Shown here one piece after another: positions 16,970-23,275 of a stretch of 64,000 bases of DNA. The DNA comes from an uncultured Flavobacteriales bacterium (GTDB lineage Bacteria; Bacteroidota; Bacteroidia; Flavobacteriales; Schleiferiaceae): positions 1 through 64,000 of the forward strand of contig CAJQHZ010000001.1 of the NCBI GenBank assembly GCA_905478295.1, written 5' to 3'. The notes below the pieces were generated by a model that worked only from the letters and a program-made list of their open reading frames with translations, was not told the origin of the DNA and did no database searches. Position 1 is the stretch's first letter, and each line of letters opens with the position of its first letter. The position numbers and the translations under genes are program-made.

Positions 16970-18775
16970 TTGAGCCTAGAATCGAGACTTAATGCGCTAA
17001 GAGAGCGTATAAATATTAAGCTTTACGACAGCCGCGAGTTTGTGTTGCGATCGCTTTCACGTGGAAGTGTATTGGTTGCCCTTACAACGCTGATAGCACT
17101 TGTTTTTTATCATGGTTTTGAATTAGAAGCCCATCAGAATGCAGTAGTCGGTTATGTAGTGCGCGGTTCGATTGGGTACTATCTGGTTAAATTTCTATTG
17201 GAGTTATTGTATAATTTTCACCCAATACAGTTCTTGAAAGACCGAAAATGGGAGGGGATTTTGATGCTTTTTTTGATCGTGGATATTTTAATTATCAATC
17301 TAACGGGTTTCGAGTTGCTCAATGAAGCAGGCTTGTTTCTTAAAATCCCGGGACTCCAAGAAAGCTTTTTGATTGTTTTACAATGCTATGTGCTCGTTAT
17401 TGTTGGTCTGGAATTCGGTCGAGTCGGTGAACTCCTTCCTCAATCGAAACTTAGCCCACCGACCTTATTAGTGCTTAGCTTTTTGGTTTTAATAGCCTTA
17501 GGTACATGTTTGCTTATGCTGCCTGAAATGACGGTTCGTGGTCGGGACGGACTGGATCTATTTACCGCTTTGTTTACAAGCATTTCAGCAAGTTGTGTTA
17601 CTGGTTTAAGCTTGATTGATATAAGCACGATTCTCAGTGGAAAGGGTCAGTTTATAGTTATGCTTTTAATGCAGTTAGGCGGATTAAACATCATCTCCTT
17701 TGCAGCACTTTTCGCTATCCTTCGCGGTGGGTTTGGCATGCGTCAGCAAAACTTTATGAGCGAGAATTTAGGGGAGGATTTAAGGCGTTCGCGGTCCTTA
17801 ATTTCAGCAATTTTCAGGCTGACATTAATTATCGAAGGGACGGGCGCGTTACTTCTCGGCATCTTATGGCGTAACGATTTTGATACGTTGGGAACCACCA
17901 TTTTTTACAGTTTGTTTCACAGCATTTCTGCATTTAATAATGCAGGCTTCTCTCTTTTTTCTGATTCACTTGCCAGTCAATCCGTACAGTGGGATTTCAG
18001 TATTCATTGGGTTATCGCCCTAATGATTATTCTTGGTGGTATTGGATTCGGTACAATAACGGATATTCTTCGTCAGTCTTGGACGAAACAGTCCTTGTTG
18101 CGTTCGTGGCGTGGACTACGAATTGGCACTAAATTAGGGTTGGTTGTTTCAGCCACATTAATCATCGTTGGTGGGATTATCTTTTTCTTTTTAGACCCAG
18201 GTGATCAAAACGTTGGTGTGCACATTAGTGATAGTTTCTTTCAGAGTATTACAGCACGAACAGCAGGATTTAATACGGTATCTATAGGTGCATTAGCTAC
18301 TCCTGCCATTTTGTTCTTAATCTTCTTAATGTTCATTGGAGGGGGATCTGGATCCACCGCAGGAGGTATTAAAACAAGCACATTTGCATTAGTCTTTATG
18401 AGTGCTGCTGCTACAATTCAGGGTAAGAAAAACGTCAACCTCTACAAAACTCAGATTCCGTGGGAGTTAATGAACCGTGCATTTGCGATATTTTTATTCT
18501 CAGTAGTGAGTATTCTCTTAGGTGTTTTTGCGTTATCCATACTTGAGCCTTCGATGAACTTACTGGACCTCGCTTTTGAAGAGGTAAGTGCCTTTTGTAC
18601 TGTAGGCCTTAGCACGGGAATCACTGCAGACTTAGGTACCGGGTCTCAAATGATTTTAATGCTATCTATGCTTGTGGGAAGGGTTGGAACGCTAACCTTA
18701 GCCTTTGCTTTAAGTGGTCAGCGCCAAGAGGTGAACACCTTTAAGTACCCGAAGGCTAATATCCATGTGGGATAA
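16970..18775 (+). CDS. TrkH/KtrB-type potassium transporter subunit
   Basis: A 601-residue inner-membrane protein. After a ~130-residue N-terminal extension with transmembrane helices, the four membrane-pore-membrane repeats are visible with filter glycines in SASCVTGLSLID, SAFNNAGFSLF, ARTAGFNTVSIG and FCTVGLSTGIT. It moves K+ (possibly with Na+ or H+). The regulatory TrkA/KtrA partner is not in the window. The start is TTG at 16970, with TAACTTCG (one mismatch to TAnnTTTG) 20 nt upstream, so it may have its own promoter. The long N-terminal membrane region is unlike minimal KtrB. Confidence 0.9.
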   Translation: MSLESRLNALRERINIKLYDSREFVLRSLSRGSVLVALTTLIALVFYHGFELEAHQNAVVGYVVRGSIGYYLVKFLLELLYNFHPIQFLKDRKWEGILMLFLIVDILIINLTGFELLNEAGLFLKIPGLQESFLIVLQCYVLVIVGLEFGRVGELLPQSKLSPPTLLVLSFLVLIALGTCLLMLPEMTVRGRDGLDLFTALFTSISASCVTGLSLIDISTILSGKGQFIVMLLMQLGGLNIISFAALFAILRGGFGMRQQNFMSENLGEDLRRSRSLISAIFRLTLIIEGTGALLLGILWRNDFDTLGTTIFYSLFHSISAFNNAGFSLFSDSLASQSVQWDFSIHWVIALMIILGGIGFGTITDILRQSWTKQSLLRSWRGLRIGTKLGLVVSATLIIVGGIIFFFLDPGDQNVGVHISDSFFQSITARTAGFNTVSIGALATPAILFLIFLMFIGGGSGSTAGGIKTSTFALVFMSAAATIQGKKNVNLYKTQIPWELMNRAFAIFLFSVVSILLGVFALSILEPSMNLLDLAFEEVSAFCTVGLSTGITADLGTGSQMILMLSMLVGRVGTLTLAFALSGQRQEVNTFKYPKANIHVG

Positions 18776-18777
18776 AA

Positions 18778-18803
18778 AAAGCTGCACTAGGCAGCTTTAA
18801 ATT
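18778..18803. terminator. Bidirectional terminator between trkH-like and oxygenase genes
   Basis: An 8-bp stem AAAGCTGC/GCAGCTTT with loop ACTAG has an A run on the left and a weaker T/A stretch on the right, lying between two convergent genes. Confidence 0.55.
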
Positions 18804-18820
18804 TATTCCTAAGGAGGACG

Positions 18821-19633
18821 TTAGTTTTTGTCTTGAAAATCCAGGTCTTTTATTCCAAAAGCTTTCAGTAGCTTTTTTCCATTCACCTTTAATGTTTCTT
18901 TAATTCCAGTAGCTACTTTTTTCGCAGCATTGTCATCTGGTCTCGATACGAATTTCGAATCCCGATAGCTAACACCCTTTTCCGGTTTGGTATAGAAGTA
19001 GGTGTAGAAGCTTTTGCGCGATTCGCCTTCTGGGATTGCTATTTTCTTATAGCCGTGAGGACTGTTTTCGTCGGTATAAAAGATAACCGCTGTATTAAAC
19101 GTAGGGGGTACCTTAGTTACACATTCAGTCATCTCTTTATTCCACAATTCGAGCGCTCCTCCGTACTCCGGTTTCCAATTTTTGTTGAGGTACACCAATA
19201 GGTTGATTCTTCTCCAAAGTCCTAGTTTTGGGTTCATGTTTACGTCAATGTGAACATCTACATAGGAACCGTTTTTACCTTGATGTACTCCAGATCCTAA
19301 GGCATCGGTAGTGGTGTGTAAACCTTTGATCCCCGTAATACGACTCAATTGGTCGCTCCATTCTTTTGAGCCAACAGCTTCCCGAACTTTTGAAAAGGAG
19401 GGATGCCAGCGATCAAAATGGTAATCTTCGCTCTTATCTTCATTTAAGCTTTTCCTTTTAACGTTGAGATCATCAATGGAGGGAAAGTGCGTAAATAAAT
19501 CATTGGCAATTTCTTTAGTAAAGAAATCTTCCATAACCAAATACTTACAAGGTTGCGCATTTTCATAGGCGTCCTTGAGCGCGCTAGCAAAGCTTGCGTC
19601 TAGATAATTTGAATTGATTATTCCTTTTGCCAT
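18821..19633 (-). CDS. 2-oxoglutarate/Fe(II)-dependent oxygenase (prolyl hydroxylase-like)
   Basis: A 270-residue soluble enzyme with a double-stranded beta-helix fold. The Fe ligands fit HxD in VDVHIDVNMN and the distal His in NSPHGYKKI; an Arg in ESRKSFYTYFY could bind 2-oxoglutarate. LLVYLNKNWKPEYGGALELW is the strand-turn typical of prolyl-4-hydroxylase and Tpa1-like proteins. The substrate is unknown: protein side chain, glycan or small molecule. It has its own promoter box and follows the SDR gene by 31 bp. Confidence 0.82.
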   Translation of the reverse strand: MAKGIINSNYLDASFASALKDAYENAQPCKYLVMEDFFTKEIANDLFTHFPSIDDLNVKRKSLNEDKSEDYHFDRWHPSFSKVREAVGSKEWSDQLSRITGIKGLHTTTDALGSGVHQGKNGSYVDVHIDVNMNPKLGLWRRINLLVYLNKNWKPEYGGALELWNKEMTECVTKVPPTFNTAVIFYTDENSPHGYKKIAIPEGESRKSFYTYFYTKPEKGVSYRDSKFVSRPDDNAAKKVATGIKETLKVNGKKLLKAFGIKDLDFQDKN

Positions 19634-19652
19634 GGGTCGTAAATTATAAACT

Positions 19653-19660
19653 CAAATATA
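19653..19660 (-). promoter_or_regulatory. Oxygenase gene promoter -7 box
   Basis: TATATTTG on the minus strand matches TAnnTTTG, 19 nt before the ATG at 19633, inside the 31-bp gap after the SDR gene. No clear -33 TTG. Confidence 0.45.
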
Positions 19661-19664
19661 ACGG

Positions 19665-20477
19665 CTAGTTTTTCTTTTGTCTCGTGACATCAGTTAGTTT
19701 TCCATAAACCATGAAAAATAATTTAGGCAGGTAACGTTTGAAAGGAACCGAATGAATTTCATATCGACCGATTAACAAATGTTTTTTAGGCCGTCTTTTG
19801 GTAGAAAGCTTTAGAAACTTCAAGGCAAAATCGAGAGGTAGCATTCCTTTTTCCTGAGCAACACTGTTTTTTCCTATTGGCACTCCATCTGGACCTAAAC
19901 TATTCAGGGTGACAGCAGTATTTATAAAACCAGGACTGACGATCCCAATATGCACCTCGCTCTTTCTTAATTCATATTGTATGCTTTCGAAATAGCCTAC
20001 CACTGCATGTTTACTGGCGGCATAGGCTGCTAATTTTGGGGATCCAAAATGACCTAGAATGCTAGAAACGGTCCATATTTGACCGCTATTACGCGATGTC
20101 ATATGCGGAAGTACTGCTTTGGTTAATGCCACAGCTCCCCAAAAATTAACTTCGAACACTTTACGTTCTATGTCAAGCTCCATTTCTATGGCCGTTCCCA
20201 GATGCCCCATTCCAGCATTATTAATGAGAACGTCAATAGAACCAGTAAACGCCGAAGCTTGATTATACCACGCCTCGGCATTTTCATGTTGTTCTAAATC
20301 TAAGGGCAAAAGGTAGCTTTGTTCGGGATGGGTCAATTTCTTTTGAATTGACTCTAAAACCTCCGAACGTCGCGCACTAAGAATGGTGTGATAGCCTTTT
20401 GCGTTGTAGGTCAAAGCCAATGCTTCGCCTATACCGCTCGATGCTCCTGTAATCCATACCGTCTGTGCTCGCTTCAT
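19665..20477 (-). CDS. Short-chain dehydrogenase/reductase (SDR)
   Basis: A 270-residue classical SDR. The Rossmann motif VWITGASSGIGEAL (TGxxxGxG) is at the N-terminus, followed by NNAGMGHLG, the catalytic Ser in SSILGHFG and YxxxK as YAASKHAVVGYF, then VSPGFINT. The Arg/Ser residues after strand 2 (SARRSEV) suggest NADP preference. Its position between deaD and an oxygenase says little about the substrate; similar proteins act on lipids or ketones. It begins 32 bp after deaD and may be co-transcribed. Confidence 0.9.
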   Translation of the reverse strand: MKRAQTVWITGASSGIGEALALTYNAKGYHTILSARRSEVLESIQKKLTHPEQSYLLPLDLEQHENAEAWYNQASAFTGSIDVLINNAGMGHLGTAIEMELDIERKVFEVNFWGAVALTKAVLPHMTSRNSGQIWTVSSILGHFGSPKLAAYAASKHAVVGYFESIQYELRKSEVHIGIVSPGFINTAVTLNSLGPDGVPIGKNSVAQEKGMLPLDFALKFLKLSTKRRPKKHLLIGRYEIHSVPFKRYLPKLFFMVYGKLTDVTRQKKN

Positions 20478-20509
20478 TTCATTCCTTTAATTCTAAAGTA
20501 ACCTTTCTG

Positions 20510-22471
20510 CTAGAAACTTCTACGGTTTCTTCCGGCGCTGCCAGATTTACCTTTAGGGTAGCCGCCGCCTGAAGAACGCGCACCTGCTCTAGAGCTTCCG
20601 CCTGAACGACTCCCGCTGCGATTATCGTCTCTATTGAAACCGCCACCGCTTCTTCTATCAGAACTCGATCTATCATTGCTAAAGCGCTCGCGTCTTTCCG
20701 TGCGCTCACCGCTAATGCGTTCGCGACGGGCTGGACGATCGCCGGAACGTCCTTCTCTGCGGTCAGAACCGCCTTCAAATCTGCGTTTTCCTTTGTATCC
20801 TCCACCGTCTCTGCGGTCCCTTCCTCCGTACGATGGGCGTTCCGCTCTTGAGGAGCTACTACCTTCCTCGAAGTAAGAGTTCACTACATAGGAACCTGTT
20901 TTGGCTCCATTCAATCGTGCAGCAACCTCCACGGCATGACGGTCTTCGATATCTATTTTTGTAAAGGTTTTGTCCATATCTATCTTACCGATACGCACTT
21001 TAGTACCTTCCATAGCATCGTTGATCAAGCCCATGATACGGCTTGGATTCACGTTTTGGCGGTAGCCTAAATCAATGACTACTGTTTTAAAACCTTCTTC
21101 TCTACCGGTCGAACGATCGCGTTTGCCGTGTTCTCTAGGAGCAGAAGCTTTCTCATTAATATCGCGTGCACCGCGGTAGCGGCTGAGCATGACAGAGGTT
21201 TCATGTCCTACAAAACGTTCAATCAATTCCGCCTTACTTAGATGGGCTAATTTATCCATTGCCACATCTAAAAGTTGCGGATCAATGGTAGTAGTATGCT
21301 CATAACTAACGATTTCATCGATGGCTTCCTTCATTTTGATTCCACAAATATCATCACCGCTCGGTACTGTTTTTTCTTCGAACTGTTTGCCGATAAGGCG
21401 CTCAAGACTTTTTATTTTTCTCATGTTGCGACCGTGGGTAATCACTAGCGAGATTCCGCTAGCTCCAGCACGACCTGTTCTACCAGAACGGTGTACATAA
21501 ACTTCGGGGTCATCTGGAATATTCACGTTAATCACGTGTGTAAGATCATTAACATCAATACCACGTGCAGCAACATCGGTAGCAACCATGACATTCAATT
21601 TTTTACGACGAAAACGGCTCATCACATCGTCACGCTGCGCCTGACTGAGATCTCCATGTATCGCTTCTGCACGATAGCCGTCTCCAACTAGCTTTTCTGC
21701 AATGCTTTGCGTTTCACGGCGGGTTCTACAAAAGACGATTCCATAAATATTGGGATTGAAATCCACAATACGACGCATCGCTTCGTAAGTATTCTTCGCA
21801 CTCACTACATATAATTCGTGTGTTACGTTAGAAGCGCTAATATTCCGCTTACCTGCAGAGATCTCCTTAGGATCTTTGAGGTATTTCTTCGTGAGGTGCT
21901 TCATGCCATCAGGCATCGTAGCACTAAAACACAACGTCTGTTTGTGATCTGGAGTGTTGTCTAGAATGGCGTCCAATTCATCTTGGAAACCCATGCTAAG
22001 CATTTCATCAGCTTCGTCTAAAACGAGAAACTGTACATCCTCAATGCGTAATTTTCTGCGCTGGATTAGATCTAAAGTACGTCCTGGGGTACCTACAACA
22101 ATCTGTGGACGACCCTGAAGTTCTTTGATCTGTTTTGTGATGGGTGCACCGCCGTAGACAGATGTGACTTTTACATCCATAAACTTCGTGTAAGAAGCGA
22201 TATCGTTGCCAATCTGTAAACACAACTCGCGCGTTGGCGCAAGTATAATTGCTTGAACGTGCTGAACATCAGGATCTAGATTATGTAAAATAGGCAGAGA
22301 GAATGCCGCCGTTTTACCTGTTCCTGTTTGCGCAAAAGCAATAAGATCAGTTTCGTTTTCCAATAAGTGCTCAATACTGAGCTTTTGAATAGGTGTAGGT
22401 GTTTCAAACCCTAGTGCTTCTACACCTTTCACAATAGAAGGTTGTAGACCACTGTCTTTAAAAGTTTCCAT
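20510..22471 (-). CDS. deaD: DEAD-box RNA helicase DeaD/CsdA with DbpA-type RNA-binding domain
   Basis: A 653-residue helicase starting METFKDSGLQPS; an in-frame TTG seven codons upstream falls in the leader stem. The core shows AQTGTGKT, PTRELCLQ, TPGRTLD, VLDEADEM, SATMP, ATDVAARGID and HRSGRTGR. A DbpA-like RNA-binding domain (about 465-545, KTVVIDLGYRQNVNPSRIM) and an ~100-residue Arg/Gly/Ser/Asp-rich tail follow. DeaD proteins unwind structured RNA during ribosome assembly and cold adaptation. The gene has a ~120-nt leader with a strong hairpin, consistent with post-transcriptional control (inference). Confidence 0.94.
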   Translation of the reverse strand: METFKDSGLQPSIVKGVEALGFETPTPIQKLSIEHLLENETDLIAFAQTGTGKTAAFSLPILHNLDPDVQHVQAIILAPTRELCLQIGNDIASYTKFMDVKVTSVYGGAPITKQIKELQGRPQIVVGTPGRTLDLIQRRKLRIEDVQFLVLDEADEMLSMGFQDELDAILDNTPDHKQTLCFSATMPDGMKHLTKKYLKDPKEISAGKRNISASNVTHELYVVSAKNTYEAMRRIVDFNPNIYGIVFCRTRRETQSIAEKLVGDGYRAEAIHGDLSQAQRDDVMSRFRRKKLNVMVATDVAARGIDVNDLTHVINVNIPDDPEVYVHRSGRTGRAGASGISLVITHGRNMRKIKSLERLIGKQFEEKTVPSGDDICGIKMKEAIDEIVSYEHTTTIDPQLLDVAMDKLAHLSKAELIERFVGHETSVMLSRYRGARDINEKASAPREHGKRDRSTGREEGFKTVVIDLGYRQNVNPSRIMGLINDAMEGTKVRIGKIDMDKTFTKIDIEDRHAVEVAARLNGAKTGSYVVNSYFEEGSSSSRAERPSYGGRDRRDGGGYKGKRRFEGGSDRREGRSGDRPARRERISGERTERRERFSNDRSSSDRRSGGGFNRDDNRSGSRSGGSSRAGARSSGGGYPKGKSGSAGRNRRSF

Positions 22472-22489
22472 AAATGGAGTTGGCTCTGC

Positions 22490-22557
22490 CAAATTTTAGT
22501 TGCCCAGTACCGCTGGGTGCGCCCTATGAACGTCAGCGCTTCCCAAACTAAAATTTG
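22490..22557 (-). promoter_or_regulatory. Structured leader hairpin upstream of deaD
   Basis: Perfect 12-bp outer arms CAAATTTTAGTT (22546-22557 as read on minus) and AACTAAAATTTG (22490-22501) enclose a 44-nt insert. The insert contains a CCCAG/CTGGG hairpin and a possible GCGC/GCGC helix. The structure ends 18 nt before the ATG and lies between promoter and gene. I do not recognise it as a named RNA family. It could be an attenuator, a cold-responsive leader or a DeaD autoregulation site. Confidence 0.55.
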
Positions 22558-22592
22558 ACCCTACTTGGAAAGATAGACGCTTTTTCGTGGTG

Positions 22593-22600
22593 CAAATGTA
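22593..22600 (-). promoter_or_regulatory. deaD promoter -7 box
   Basis: TACATTTG on the minus strand matches TAnnTTTG. It lies 121 nt before the deaD ATG, the longest spacer found in the window, leaving room for the leader hairpin. No clear -33 TTG. Confidence 0.5.
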
Positions 22601-22612
22601 CGATTAATTAAT

Positions 22613-22823
22613 TCAGTAGAAGTTATTTAACCCCAATCGCCCTATCACGTTTGCAGCGCCTTGTTGAAAAGGACCTTCGTTGAGTATCGTTTCTTCTTCC
22701 CAAACTTTGAGTGTTTTGAAGTCCTGAAGTAGCGACTTAACACGGCTGGTCGAAAAAAGCATTGGATTCAGTACCGTATGCATATTCATCAGCGGCATAG
22801 CGCTGGTTCCAAAAGTCTTTCAT
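22613..22823 (-). pseudogene. Decayed SAM-dependent methyltransferase (TehB-like), internal deletion
   Basis: From ATG 22823 the frame reads MKDFWNQRYAADEYAYGTES and NAFFDQ, the typical N-terminus of a TehB/thiopurine-methyltransferase-like protein, then stops. In the +1 frame there follows LLQDFKTLKVWEEETILNEG, PFQQGAANVIGRLG and a TGA at 22613, the typical last strands of the same family. The central ~130-150 residues with the SAM-binding motifs are missing. The two ends of one gene joined out of frame point to an internal deletion. The family call rests on pattern resemblance. Confidence 0.6.
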
Positions 22824-22925
22824 CGTTTCGGCAGATGCCTTAAAAGAACGCCACTAGGCAAAGGATCATCGTTTAGATTGCTTATTTTTTTGGTAAGTTT
22901 ATATACAAGCAAGCGCACAGCCCGG

Positions 22926-22942
22926 GAATTTTTTAAAAATTC
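22926..22942. repeat. AT-rich perfect palindrome upstream of rpmH
   Basis: Eight-base arms GAATTTTT and AAAAATTC around a single T, just after a CCCGGG. It is 12 bp upstream of the promoter's TTG. It could act as an UP-like AT tract or a weak terminator of upstream transcription; the function is not shown. Confidence 0.35.
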
Positions 22943-22953
22943 ATTTCAGGGAG

Positions 22954-22983
22954 TTGTGATTTCAAAAGTCTATTCTATATTTG
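22954..22983 (+). promoter_or_regulatory. rpmH promoter
   Basis: TTG at 22954-22956, a 19-nt spacer, then TATATTTG at 22976-22983 fit the Bacteroidota consensus well. The spacer to ATG is 33 nt. Confidence 0.7.
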
Positions 22984-23016
22984 CAGCCCCGAACAAGTAG
23001 GGTAAAAAGTATTGTT

Positions 23017-23175
23017 ATGAAACGCACATTTCAGCCAAGTAATAGAAAACGCAGAAACAAGCACGGATTCCGCTCAAGAATGGAGTCGTTTGATGGACGT
23101 AAAGTATTGGCTTCTCGTCGTGCTAAAGGTCGCAAGAGTTTGACCGTTAGTGATAAAGGGAATTACAAAGGTTAA
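23017..23175 (+). CDS. rpmH: Ribosomal protein bL34
   Basis: A 52-residue, highly basic protein: [20 protein letters not shown] is the near-invariant L34 start, with [16 protein letters not shown] following. It is a component of the 50S subunit. The usual rpmH neighbours rnpA and dnaA are absent; it stands alone between its own promoter and terminator. A longer upstream frame would include the promoter box and is rejected. Confidence 0.98.
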   Translation: MKRTFQPSNRKRRNKHGFRSRMESFDGRKVLASRRAKGRKSLTVSDKGNYKG

Positions 23176-23205
23176 TACATGTTAAAAACCTTTTGATAAG
23201 ATATA

Positions 23206-23234
23206 GGTGTTGCCGAAAGCAACACCTTTTTTTT
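23206..23234 (+). terminator. rpmH terminator
   Basis: An 8-bp perfect stem GGTGTTGC/GCAACACC with loop CGAAA is followed by eight T residues: a strong intrinsic terminator. Confidence 0.88.
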
Positions 23235-23249
23235 GGCCCAAACCACCAC

Positions 23250-23257
23250 TAACTTTG
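23250..23257 (+). promoter_or_regulatory. carB promoter -7 box
   Basis: TAACTTTG matches TAnnTTTG and lies 18 nt before the carB ATG, just after the rpmH terminator T-tract. Confidence 0.55.
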
Positions 23258-23275
23258 TGCAAATCTTAAAAGCTC

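Noticed and set aside
20479-20805. 108-codon frame inside deaD
   Set aside because: A shadow of the RG/S-rich, repetitive deaD tail in another frame.
22861-23016. Possible replication origin near rpmH
   Set aside because: No DnaA-box cluster is visible and dnaA, rnpA and parAB genes are absent; rpmH alone is not evidence.
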